Under the pieces are notes generated by a model. The model made no database searches. It was not told where the DNA came from and saw nothing but the letters and a program-made list of their open reading frames with translations. Made by a program: the position numbers and the translations under genes. DNA of 64,000 nucleotides. Source: Bacteroides sp. Lineage in GTDB: Bacteria; Bacteroidota; Bacteroidia; Bacteroidales; Bacteroidaceae. Each line of letters opens with the position of its first letter. Position 1 is the first letter of the stretch. The stretch is from NCBI GenBank assembly GCA_021203515.1, contig JAJQAY010000085.1, forward strand, positions 18,807 to 82,806. The letters are read 5' to 3'. Below, one piece after another: positions 1 to 10,200 of this stretch.

Positions 1-3
1 TCC

Positions 4-561
4 ATGAACGATGCCATTGAAAAGGGCAATATCGGAGAATGGGCGTTGCGGTCCGTTACAGATGAAACGGATACAGACAATGACAATAACGTCAGTGCGA
101 CAAATTTAGAGAAAGCCAAAATTGATGCAACAACAGCACAGCGCACAGCCGGAAGGAAAAAGATACAGGAGCAGCCACTTGCAGAATATCTTGATAGCAA
201 GAACAAGGATGCTGTTATAAGTTGCATCCGCAATTTTGTTACCGTCAACACAAGTGCCGTCCATCAGGCACTGCCGTTCTATGTATTGAAGGAGTTGCGT
301 TTGGTTACAGGTATGCATACAGCCAAGGAATACAGCATCGGACTTACCTTACAGTTTCCGGATTTGCTGACACTAAAAAGCGAAAGTGCCATACGGCAGG
401 CTGTCGGGTTCCTGAAAACGGCAAGGCACGTGATAAAAGATTGCAAAGATCAGTCGGCACTGCTTATCGAAAGTGACGAAAACCAGGAACTGTTCCAGAC
501 ATTAGTGGAGTCAATCAAAGATATTACCGGCACGGACAAAGAAACAGATATGGCAAAATAG
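4..561 (+). CDS. hypothetical protein of mobilizable element (may extend upstream of window)
   Basis: 185-aa ORF at the left edge, upstream of and co-oriented with HTH/primase/mob genes; no recognised domain. Confidence 0.5.
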   Translation: MNDAIEKGNIGEWALRSVTDETDTDNDNNVSATNLEKAKIDATTAQRTAGRKKIQEQPLAEYLDSKNKDAVISCIRNFVTVNTSAVHQALPFYVLKELRLVTGMHTAKEYSIGLTLQFPDLLTLKSESAIRQAVGFLKTARHVIKDCKDQSALLIESDENQELFQTLVESIKDITGTDKETDMAK

Positions 562-769
562 GATAAAATAAAGCCGTTTTATATGGTCATACAGACTTGA
601 ATTGTCATGACAATTTAAGACAACATACTATATATCAATCAATTTCAATTCATATATACTTTTGCACCGTCAATCCTTTTCCCGAGGGTCGGCGGTGCTT
701 CTCTTTTATAAGCCATCGGAAGCGGAGCATCAGGGAACTTTTGAAGATGGTCATCACAAACTTCAAAAA

Positions 770-1132
770 ATGATATTTATGATAACCATAGAAAGTCTGG
801 TCGAGCAGGGAGCGAACGTGAAACTGGAAGTCACTCCCACAGACCTTAAAATGTTTGCGGAATCCATCGTGCAGCGTACCATCATGGCACAGCAGGAAGA
901 ACAGAAGGCAGCCATACAGCGTGAAGCGGAAAAAGGCTGGCTGAACACAAGGCAGGTTCGTGAACTGTTGAACGTGTGCGAGGGAACGCTCAACCTGTGG
1001 GCGAAGCGCGGCTATCTTGTCCCCGTCAAGGTCGGCAACAAGAACATGTATGCCAAGTCAGATGTGCGCCGTGTGCAGACGGGAGGCAAGTCTGAGAGTG
1101 TAATATCCTATTGCAAGAAGAGAAATGGCTGA
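770..1132 (+). CDS. helix-turn-helix DNA-binding protein (excisionase/MerR-like)
   Basis: ORF contains WLNTRQVRELLNVCEGTLNLWAKRGYLVPVKVGNKNMYAKSDV, typical of HTH_17/excisionase-like proteins of Bacteroides mobile elements; ATG at 770. Confidence 0.75.
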   Translation: MIFMITIESLVEQGANVKLEVTPTDLKMFAESIVQRTIMAQQEEQKAAIQREAEKGWLNTRQVRELLNVCEGTLNLWAKRGYLVPVKVGNKNMYAKSDVRRVQTGGKSESVISYCKKRNG

Positions 1133-2537
1133 AATGAAGAACACCCGGCTTGAACGGTGCAACCGAATCCGTATGGAAGCGGAGCATACCGAAGATACGA
1201 GCTTCCCCTTGGATGTGTTTCCCCAGACTGTGCAGTCAATCATACTTGACATGACCATATACGAGAACTACAAAATTGAGTTTATCGCAACGTCCATGCT
1301 GTCGGCTGTGTCCGCAGCCTTGGGCGGCACTTACCGCATCCGTATCAAGGGCGACTGGCAGAGCAACGGTGCGTTGTACATCATCCTGGTAGGCAGACCC
1401 GGACTCGGCAAGACACCACCGCTGGAGGCGGCATACCGTCCTATCCGAAAACACGACTATGCTCTTTTCAAAGCGTATGCGGCAGAGATGGAAGCATGGA
1501 AAGCGGCAGGAGAAAACGGCAGGAAGCCTGTTCTGAAACGAACCATCGTGTCTGACTTCACTCCCGAATCGCTTATGCTGACGCACAACAACAATCCCCG
1601 AAGCGTGGTTATCTTGGTGGACGAGATTATGGGCATGTTCAATTCCGCCAATCGTTACACGAACGGGCAGCTCATAGAGCAGCTGCTTACAGCATGGAGT
1701 GGCGGAGCTTTGGACGTGACAAGGGTAAGCAATCCTATTCCTGTACATATAGAACACCCGTGTATCAACATCATCGGGAGTACACAGACCAAGCGTGTGC
1801 ATGAGCTTCTCAGAAAGGGATTCGAGGAAAACGGGCTGCTTGACCGCATCCTGTTCGTATTGCCCAAGTCCCCCGAAATATCGCAATGGATAAACCGGGA
1901 TGATGACGGGGAGAGGATGTCTGCGGCTGCTACATGCTGGGAGCACATATTGGATAAGGTGCTTGCCTTGGACTATGATACCGAAGCGGAAGAGAGAATA
2001 CCTCATGTGTTGTCTATGGAAAAGGAGGCCAAGGAATACTTCTTCTCCTGGTGGAACAGGAAAGTGAAACGTATCAACCGGATAGAGGATGATGCCGAAG
2101 TGGACAGCCGGGAGATGAAACATCCGGCTCATGTGGCACGGCTGGCTCTGATAATTCAGGTCTTGCGGTATGCTTCCGATGAAAGCCACCTTCAGTTTGT
2201 GGATATGGCATCGGTGAAAGGGGTCATACGCCTGAATGATTATTTCGAGGATTCATATATCCGCATCCGTTCCTTTGTGGCGAACGACACTTGCGAAGAG
2301 CCTCCAAAGGTGTTGTTGTCATTGCTACCAGATACATTTGACACGAAAACAGCCATTGCCATAGGCAAAGAGTTGCAGGGAGTCAGCGAGCGCACGGTGA
2401 TGAACTACCTCAAGGAGTTATACCACAGCCGGCTTCTGCGGAAAGCAAAAGCCGGGTATTACGAGAAAATCATGTATGAATCCGGCAAATTTTCCATAAA
2501 CGAATATGAACAATCAACCAAAGACTGCAAAAAATGA
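1125..2537 (+). CDS. DUF3987-like ATPase/replication-associated protein of mobile element
   Basis: 470-aa ORF with GRPGLGKTPPLEA P-loop and VILVDEIMGMF; overlaps the preceding ORF. Confidence 0.7.
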   Translation: MAEMKNTRLERCNRIRMEAEHTEDTSFPLDVFPQTVQSIILDMTIYENYKIEFIATSMLSAVSAALGGTYRIRIKGDWQSNGALYIILVGRPGLGKTPPLEAAYRPIRKHDYALFKAYAAEMEAWKAAGENGRKPVLKRTIVSDFTPESLMLTHNNNPRSVVILVDEIMGMFNSANRYTNGQLIEQLLTAWSGGALDVTRVSNPIPVHIEHPCINIIGSTQTKRVHELLRKGFEENGLLDRILFVLPKSPEISQWINRDDDGERMSAAATCWEHILDKVLALDYDTEAEERIPHVLSMEKEAKEYFFSWWNRKVKRINRIEDDAEVDSREMKHPAHVARLALIIQVLRYASDESHLQFVDMASVKGVIRLNDYFEDSYIRIRSFVANDTCEEPPKVLLSLLPDTFDTKTAIAIGKELQGVSERTVMNYLKELYHSRLLRKAKAGYYEKIMYESGKFSINEYEQSTKDCKK

Positions 2538-2667
2538 CCTCTGTTGCAGCTTGCAGTTTCTTCAGTCTTGCAGTTTCTGGACATTGGATACAGAAAATCC
2601 TGCAAAACTGCAAGGACTGCACACTGCAAATAACCTTTCTGTTTGTAGGAATCAAAAAGAGATAGCT

Positions 2668-3735
2668 ATGAATGAATACAGATTCCATCTCCAGAAATAC
2701 AGACCGGGCAGCAAGACCGTCTGCCCCGAATGTGGCAGGAAAGCCTGTTTTACCCGATACATTGACGAGGAAGGGCTGATTTCGTTTCCCGACAATGTGG
2801 GCAAGTGCGACCACATCAACAGTTGCGGCTACCATTATACACCGAAGGAATATTTTAATGATAACCCTACTGTCAGAGAAACATTGATAGAGCGAGATGG
2901 GAATGGCAATGTTATATCAACGGTTATAATGCCGATGGTAAAGTCATCCCCTAAACCGCAGCCACAGATTTCTTATTTTCCCTCTGATTGGGTGGAGCAG
3001 TCCATGCAGAAGTTTGACATCAACCCTTTATACCGATACCTGACCAAAGTGGCAGGCAAGGAGAAAACGGACAGGCTATTTAATCTCTACAGGGTCGGCA
3101 CTTCCAAAAAGTGGAATGGGGCAACCGTGTTCTGGCAAATTGACATCCACGGCAATGTACGGGCAGGCAAGATTATGGGGTATGATGCAACAACCGGACT
3201 CCGTATCAAGCAACCCTTCAATCAAGTCAGCTGGGTGCATTCAGTGAGAAAGATGCAGGACTTCCACATGAAACAATGCCTGTTCGGTGAGCATCTGCTG
3301 TCTGGCACTTTTGCAGGTCAGTCCGCCAAGACTGTTGCCATTGTCGAAAGTGAGAAGACCGCCTTGATTGCCGCCCTCTTCATTCCCGATTTCATCTGGT
3401 TGGCCACCGGAGGAATGCACAGTTGCTTTAACAGCGAAGCCATGCAAGTGCTTAGAGGGCGTGAGGTGATTCTATTCCCCGACCTCAAGGCAACGGAAGA
3501 TTGGAAGCATAAGACAAAAATGCTGCAACCCATTTGCAAACGTGCCACTTGTTCCGACCTGTTGGAAACGATGGCTACCGATGAACAGCGTGAGGCAGGA
3601 CTGGACATTGCGGATTTCCTTCTGATGGAAGATACACCGCAAATGATTCTTGCAAAAATGATACAGCGCAATCCGGCTTTGCAGACGCTCATTGATGAAT
3701 TGGGGTTGGAATTGGTGAATGCAGAACAGATATGA
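2668..3735 (+). CDS. toprim/primase-like protein (DUF6371-like) of mobile element
   Basis: Zn-finger-like CPECGRKACF...CDHINSCGYHYTP, then VAIVESEKTALIAA and EVILFPD toprim-like motifs; internal ATG at 2668 preferred as start. Confidence 0.65.
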   Translation: MNEYRFHLQKYRPGSKTVCPECGRKACFTRYIDEEGLISFPDNVGKCDHINSCGYHYTPKEYFNDNPTVRETLIERDGNGNVISTVIMPMVKSSPKPQPQISYFPSDWVEQSMQKFDINPLYRYLTKVAGKEKTDRLFNLYRVGTSKKWNGATVFWQIDIHGNVRAGKIMGYDATTGLRIKQPFNQVSWVHSVRKMQDFHMKQCLFGEHLLSGTFAGQSAKTVAIVESEKTALIAALFIPDFIWLATGGMHSCFNSEAMQVLRGREVILFPDLKATEDWKHKTKMLQPICKRATCSDLLETMATDEQREAGLDIADFLLMEDTPQMILAKMIQRNPALQTLIDELGLELVNAEQI

Positions 3736-3773
3736 TAATTGGATGGATTGGACAGCTCGCTGTCCTTGAAAAG

Positions 3774-3912
3774 GGTTTGTAAAATCCCGTAGCTTATTAG
3801 GGCATTTTCACTGCTTTCACTCTCCGAGTGGCAGTCAAAAAGCCCATAAGCGGAGGGACACCCTCTCGACACCCATGTCTGCCTGTGGCACTTGGACGGG
3901 ATTTTACAAGCC
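3774..3912. promoter_or_regulatory. candidate oriT / mobilization regulatory region
   Basis: Perfect 14-bp inverted repeat TTGTAAAATCCCGT (3777-3790) / ACGGGATTTTACAA (3896-3909), with internal hairpin GAGGG-ACA-CCCTC (3853-3865), immediately upstream of the relaxase ORF. Confidence 0.4.
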
Positions 3913-3948
3913 ATATCAGAGAAATAATAATCGCAAAACGCAAAAGAT

Positions 3949-5331
3949 ATGAGCAATACACAATATGCGGTCTGCCACCTGCAACGTGGCAGCGGCAATG
4001 ACAGCGGAATGTCATGCCATATAGAAAGAAAGGATGCCAAGGGGAAGAAATATGTTCCGCTCAATGCCGATGCGAACAGGACACATCTTAATCGGGAACT
4101 GGTTTCGTTTCCTGCCGGAGTGAAGAACAGGACGGATGCCATACAATTCAGAATAGACCATGCCGGACTGCATCGCAAGGTCGGCAAGAATCAGACGAAA
4201 GCTATCCGCATCATTCTGACCGGAACACATGAACAGATGATGAAGATTACCAATGATGGCAAGCTGGATAATTGGATTGATGCCAATATGAAATGGCTAA
4301 AAGAAACTTTCGGAAGTGAGAATCTTGTTTCATGTGTGCTGCACATGGATGAGAAAACACCCCACTTGCATGCCACTATCGTACCTATTGTAACCACAGA
4401 ACGATTTCGTAAAAAACGTGAGGGCGAGAAGAAGTATGAGACGAAATCAGGGGCTCGCTTATCGGCAGATGATGTGATGCGGCGAAGCAAATTGCATGAA
4501 TATCAGAATAGCTATGCAGCCGCCATGAAAGTGTTTGGATTAGAACGAGGCATTGTCGGCTCTACGGCAAAACATTTGGCAAATTCTGAATACTACAAGC
4601 TGCAGATGAGCAAGTATGAGGAGGATATTGCCAAATTGCAGGCTGATGTTGAACAAGCAAAAGAAGGCAGAAGTACCGTCCTGTCGTGGTTTGGTAAAGG
4701 AGATTTGGCAAAGGCAAAGAAAGAACTTGCGAGTAAGGACGAGCAGATTGCCAAACTCAAAAATCAGATTAAAATGCTCATGGTAGAAAAGTCTCAGTTA
4801 CAAGAAAAACATAAAGCAGAGATTGAACAATTACGAAACGGCTACCAGAAAGAGATAGATAAGGCTATCCATCAAGCGGAATCAGCAGAACGGAAATCCA
4901 AAGAAAAGGATTCTGTAATAGACAGGCAAAACCAACGCATTGACCAGCTTGATCGCAAAGCCAACCCTCAGCGTTACCGCCTATCATCCGGGGCGGAACT
5001 GGTCCGTATCAATGTACCCAACTACCGGAATCCGTCGCTCCACATCTGGACAAGGGTCGGTGATGAGTTTTTTGAGAACATCAAATTCCAGATAGACTAT
5101 GATGCGGCTCAAAAGCATTTTAACGGCGAAATCACGGACGAGGAGTTTGTCAACGCTGTATTCGATCCGCAGGAACAGGTAAACGGAAAACAGGCGGAAT
5201 TGCTGAGCGCCGTTTTCACCCTTGCCGCCGGAGGACCGGCAGAGGTTCATGTAGGCACAGGCGGTGGCGGGTCGTCTTCGGAACTTCCGTGGGGTGAACA
5301 GAAGAAGAAAAATCCGCAACGAGGCAGATAA
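3949..5331 (+). CDS. MobV-family relaxase (Pre/Mob plasmid recombination-like)
   Basis: 460-aa ORF; HLQRG...HIERKD, HMDEKTPHLHATIVPI histidine motif, coiled-coil C-terminus. Confidence 0.85.
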   Translation: MSNTQYAVCHLQRGSGNDSGMSCHIERKDAKGKKYVPLNADANRTHLNRELVSFPAGVKNRTDAIQFRIDHAGLHRKVGKNQTKAIRIILTGTHEQMMKITNDGKLDNWIDANMKWLKETFGSENLVSCVLHMDEKTPHLHATIVPIVTTERFRKKREGEKKYETKSGARLSADDVMRRSKLHEYQNSYAAAMKVFGLERGIVGSTAKHLANSEYYKLQMSKYEEDIAKLQADVEQAKEGRSTVLSWFGKGDLAKAKKELASKDEQIAKLKNQIKMLMVEKSQLQEKHKAEIEQLRNGYQKEIDKAIHQAESAERKSKEKDSVIDRQNQRIDQLDRKANPQRYRLSSGAELVRINVPNYRNPSLHIWTRVGDEFFENIKFQIDYDAAQKHFNGEITDEEFVNAVFDPQEQVNGKQAELLSAVFTLAAGGPAEVHVGTGGGGSSSELPWGEQKKKNPQRGR

Positions 5332-5385
5332 AACGATGTGACAATAAAACAGCGTCATACTTTCGTATTTGACGCTGCTCATTTT

Positions 5386-6192
5386 TTACCAAGTGATAAC
5401 CTTATCAACAATCTCCTGTTGTTCGGCACTGCTACGCCGCAGATAGATACGGGTAGTTTCTATACTTTCGTGTCCCATCAAATCGGCAAGCAAGGAAATA
5501 TCATTAAACCTGTCCAGAAAGTTCTTAGCAAACCTGTGACGGAACGAGTGCGGATAGACCACTTTTTCGTTCATACCGTATTTCCGCGCATAATTTTTCA
5601 GTTGTTGGGCGATGCCTCTTGTGGTGAGACGCTGTCCGTATTGGTTAAGGAAAACATAGCCGCTGGATCGGCTTTGTTCTGACAGCCATCTGGTGGCTTC
5701 AGTGCTCAGTTGTTTCGGAATGTAGATACGACGTACCTTACCCCCTTTTGTGTAGATGTCAAAATATCCTACCCAGATATGCTCTGCTTTCAAATGTATC
5801 AGTTCGCTTATCCTTGCCCCAGTAGCGGCAAGAAAGCGTACAGCAAAATACCATGTCCGGTTTTTCTCCGTCCCTAAGTGGCTTTTAAGAAATTCGTAAT
5901 CAGCATTGCTGATTATGTTTTCAAGATAAGTGCGTTGCTGTTCCTTTATGGTTTTCATGTGTAGCCGTGACTTGCCTATATATCCCAAATATTTGTTCAA
6001 TCCCAATATGCGGAGGTTAACTGTCTTTGGCTTAAAGTTGTCTGTCAGATGGTTTTTGTAAGCTATGAGATTCCGCTTGTTCAGCTCTTTGTAATGCGTA
6101 AAATAATCTTTTACGGCATACAGGTACGCTGTAACGGTGTTCTGGGCTAAATTTCCCTGTTTTAGGAATGATTCAAAATCAGTTGTATCCAT
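5386..6192 (-). CDS. tyrosine recombinase/integrase, candidate invertase for adjacent inverted repeats
   Basis: R (ATGARISELIHLK), HxxR (HSFRHRF), H (LMGHESIETT) and Y (TRIYLRR) catalytic residues; start MDTTDFESFLKQ at 6192 preferred; ends 67 bp from the inverted repeat at 6259. Confidence 0.85.
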   Translation of the reverse strand: MDTTDFESFLKQGNLAQNTVTAYLYAVKDYFTHYKELNKRNLIAYKNHLTDNFKPKTVNLRILGLNKYLGYIGKSRLHMKTIKEQQRTYLENIISNADYEFLKSHLGTEKNRTWYFAVRFLAATGARISELIHLKAEHIWVGYFDIYTKGGKVRRIYIPKQLSTEATRWLSEQSRSSGYVFLNQYGQRLTTRGIAQQLKNYARKYGMNEKVVYPHSFRHRFAKNFLDRFNDISLLADLMGHESIETTRIYLRRSSAEQQEIVDKVITW

Positions 6193-6258
6193 ATTGGTTC
6201 TAATTATTAGTAAAACATAAGTTGTCTGTACTAATAAGATAGACCTAGTAGTTCCGAC

Positions 6259-6288
6259 AGACGCCATTATAGGAAATCCGCCGTATCA
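6259..6288. repeat. inverted repeat left (recombination site), AGACGCCATTATAGGAAATCCGCCGTATCA
   Basis: Perfect 30-bp inverted copy at 8277-8306; encodes DAIIGNPPYQ in frame. Confidence 0.95.
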
Positions 6289-7285
6289 AGAGGAAGGAAT
6301 AAGCACCCGTAAAGCCCCTATCTATCACCTGTTTTACGACCTTTCTTTCCGCCTGTCGGATAAAGTATCATTGATAACTCCAGGCCGTTTTTTATTCAGG
6401 GCAGGACAAACTCCCAAAGAATGGATGGATAAGATTTTAGCTGACAAACATTTTAAGGTGGTGGATTATTTTCAGAAGTCGATAGATGTATTTCCGTCTG
6501 TCGACATAAAAGGCGGTGTGGTAATTACTTATCGTGATGCTAAAACTGAATTTGAGTCAATCGGATTCTTCTCTGAATATGAAGAATTAAAAAGTATATT
6601 ACAAAAAGTGTTATCACATCAAGGATTTGTCAAAAATGAATTCAGCAATCTCATATCTTCTCAAGGCCTTTATAAATTCTCAGAGGTGGCATTTAATGAA
6701 CATCCTGAAATTTACGAAGTCCAAGGAAATGGAACCGCAGCAAAAATAACCTCAAATGCATTTGAACATCTTCCTCATATATTCCATGAAGAAGAGCCAG
6801 ATAATCCCGATATTTTCATCCGTATTTTGGGACGGTCAAAAAATCAGCGTGTCTATAAATGGATTGAAAAACGATATACTTTACCGACTGATGGATATTG
6901 TGAATCCTACAATGTTCTCGTCCCCGAAGCCAACGGAACAGGAGCAATCGGCGAAGTACTCAGCACGCCTGTAATCGGCGTGCCGGTAATCGGGCACACC
7001 GACACCTTCTTGAGCATCGGCAAGTTTACCGATGCCCAGCAAGCTGATCGGTGTATCAAATACGTCAAGACAAAATTTCTCAGATGTTTGTTAGGGACAT
7101 TGAAAGCCACGCAGCATAATCCCCGCGAGACTTGGGCAAATGTACCGATGCAAGACTTCACATTAGGAAGTGATATAAATTGGGACGTGCCTATACCTGA
7201 AATAGACAGGCAGTTGTACTCCAAATACGGGCTCTCGGACGAGGAAATCCAGTTTATTGAGCAGAATATCAAACCAATGGCATAA
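6260..7285 (+). CDS. silent alternative 3' cassette of helicase/methyltransferase (NPPY motif through C-terminus), no start codon of its own
   Basis: Continuous frame DAIIGNPPYQEEGISTRKAPIYHLFYDLSFRLSDKVSLITPGRFLF... ending DINWDVPIPEIDRQLYSKYGLSDEEIQFIEQNIKPMA; parallels expressed C-terminus DIDWSKPIEDIDRQLYRKYGLNDEEIGFIERMIKPME; ORF-track start at 6371 is an internal TTG. Confidence 0.85.
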   Translation, partial: DAIIGNPPYQEEGISTRKAPIYHLFYDLSFRLSDKVSLITPGRFLFRAGQTPKEWMDKILADKHFKVVDYFQKSIDVFPSVDIKGGVVITYRDAKTEFESIGFFSEYEELKSILQKVLSHQGFVKNEFSNLISSQGLYKFSEVAFNEHPEIYEVQGNGTAAKITSNAFEHLPHIFHEEEPDNPDIFIRILGRSKNQRVYKWIEKRYTLPTDGYCESYNVLVPEANGTGAIGEVLSTPVIGVPVIGHTDTFLSIGKFTDAQQADRCIKYVKTKFLRCLLGTLKATQHNPRETWANVPMQDFTLGSDINWDVPIPEIDRQLYSKYGLSDEEIQFIEQNIKPMA

Positions 7286-7291
7286 AGATGA

Positions 7292-10200
7292 TTACTCCAT
7301 CGGCTTTATCATTCTTTCGATAAAGCCGATTTCTTCATCATTCAAACCGTATTTTCGATAAAGCTGACGGTCAATGTCTTCTATCGGTTTACTCCAGTCA
7401 ATGTCGCTTGAATCGGTAAAATCTTGTAGCGGAACAAATCTAAAACTCTCTTTTCGAATATCCATAGTAGGCAGAGCTTGCAACAGTAAGAAACGAGATA
7501 CTTTTGTACATAAATATTTGTACTGATTATAGGCTTCAATTTCTGTGTCAAATTTTCCCATCGCGATATATGACTCCGTACAAACTTCACCTGGTAAAAT
7601 AATTTTGGTTGTAGCAAGAACTTTTACCTGACCGTTTTCATTACTTTCGCCCAAATGTCCTGATAAGGCTTTACCAGTTATGACATTGTATTTGTCTATA
7701 TAATCTAAGCTGACAGGAATCTCTTGTCTTGAAATGAAACCACATCCTCCGCTCGAATGCACCAATACATCTGTTTCATTTTGCTTGTTTTCAGTTCCTC
7801 GTATGTACGTCCTCAGTCCAAACGGCTTATATTGAGCTACTATTTTAGAAAGACTTTCAAAACCATTAGATAAAATGACTTTGTGTAATATAGCAACCGC
7901 TTCATTGTATCTTGGGAATATGTCATATTGAAGAAATTCGTTTAATTGTCGCTTAGATTCAATTACTGTTCCGTAAAAGGCATTTATAAACAGAGCAATG
8001 TTGCTATTGTGAGTTTTTGACCATCTGAAAAAACATACTCCGCCACTGATATTTGCAGTAGGGAAAACCGACTTCGGATTAGGGAAATCTTTAATGTAGT
8101 CAATATGTGTCTCATTGAGCATCATTTTCCTAAAATCATCCAATCCTCTTCCGCCACCATACCATTTTGCTGGCATAATCATAGAGATATAGTGTGGGTG
8201 CATATCTTTTGCAGTGCATACAAATTTATTGTATATAGGTATTGCAGCTGCTCCATTTCCACCTCCATCAACTACCTGATACGGCGGATTTCCTATAATG
8301 GCGTCTATAGTCATATGTTTGTTTTCATTTATGCCCCAAAAATTCTTGCCGTCACGTAGCGTATTTACGACTAAGTCTGAATTCTGGGATATGTTTTCAA
8401 TTAAATTTTTATAATATTCGGCATGTACTTTCGTATCGCGGAAGCCGACGAGAGTACGGCGAGTAATACTACGAGCCATAGGGGTCTTGCATACTACAAG
8501 AATATTCTGTTCAATGGTCAGATCCCATAACTGCATGGCAAAGGCATTACCTACTTCTCCATATTTTTCTTTGGCCGCTTCCAAACGATTACGGTAAATG
8601 TTATAAGCAGCGAGCAATGGATAAAGACCGCTCTTCGAGTTGATTTCCATAATCAGGCTGTCCGCTCTGAATACAGAATGCGTCACCTCCCCCTTGTCCA
8701 CAAAGCGCGGTGTTTCCAATGGTTGCTTAAACTCTTCATCCATAAAGCACCAACCTCTGAGGCAATCGCTTATGTGCATATTGACTACACGCCACGGTGT
8801 CAAAACTGTTTCCTTGTCAGGATTGCGGAATGTGTTGAATATACCAGCTATACGTTCAATGCGCTGCTCTATGGTGAACTTGTCGGCAGCACGAGTCATG
8901 GCACGGATGCGCTTCCCCGCTTCACGAAACACATCAGGCTCGTAGAAGCGCTTGAACTTGGCAAAGATGGCTTTGGTTACATCCTTAGGCATGAATTCTG
9001 TCCAAGAAGTATCGTCCACAAGATTGGCAAAGTTGTCAATGGTTATCTCTTCATCTTCGTCTTTCAGTTCTGCTCCGAATATAAGCAGCGGCATACGAAT
9101 AGAAATACCGCGTAGAATAGAAATGGCATCCTTACACTGGTTATGTCGGTTCTTCAATTCGTCCAACCTGGCTTGCTCCTCTAGAGTGCGTTCACGTTTC
9201 GGCTTCTTTTCTAGTTTTTCTTTTTCCGCATACTTCTCATTTGTAAAGCCTTGCTTGTTAACATCAATATTACCAGACTTGGGCATGGCCTTGGTCTTAC
9301 CGATGATTCCTTTCAGATTCTTGAAGTCTGCAAGATCCACATCCGTAAGTTTGAGTAACTCATCATTGTACAATGCCCCATCTTCGAAGCCACATTGCAC
9401 CACCTTTTCTATCTGAGCTTTCTTGAGTTGCCCCATCATCTTGTTTACATCATATGGCTTCATTTGCGAGCCTTCAATGGATATGATAGGACAAAAATTC
9501 AGAAAATCGCCTAAAATATTGCGGTCTTCTTCCGTTGCCTTTCCTGCCTTGGCTGAGACTTTGGCAACTTCAGCCAACATCCGCAAGGTACGGTCTGGTG
9601 CAAAGTCGAAAGCATAGCATTGCTCCTTCATACGTCCTTTATAGGTAAACGGTGTCTGCATACGGAATATGGTCTGCATATAACCTGCCGCAGATGTACT
9701 ATATGACCCTGCCATCATGAATACAGCTGTCCACGGCTTTATGCTCACACCCGTCGTCAGTCGTCCGCAGGACAGGGTGATAGTGAATGTCTCGTCAGGA
9801 TTCTTGCCTATGGCTGTATTTACCATTTGCAAAGCGTCTGCATTTTCTTCGTCTTCATCACCGTTGCCGGCCACATTGACAATCTCGAAGCAGCCGAATA
9901 TAGGATGTGCTTTCAGTTTTGCACTTAATGCACGGGCAGCCTTGACACCCGGGACTACCCAAAGCGTATGACGAAATATACTACGATACCGGTCGTTGGA
10001 ATAAGGATAAAGACTTTCCTTGTCCTCCTTGCACAACAACGACAAAAAATTATCTACATCATTTTCGTGAATGAATGTCCCGTCATCCTTTGTACGGAAG
10101 AACTCACGAAAGTTGAAAGCCTTTTCATCTTCGGAATAATCATTCATCAACGCTCCGAGGTCGTAGGTGTAGATATTGATGGCCGGAAGAGAAGCATACG

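Noticed and set aside
6371-7285. Independent methylase-fragment gene as given by the ORF track
   Set aside because: The start is an internal TTG; the frame extends to the inverted repeat at 6260, so it is better read as a silent 3' cassette.
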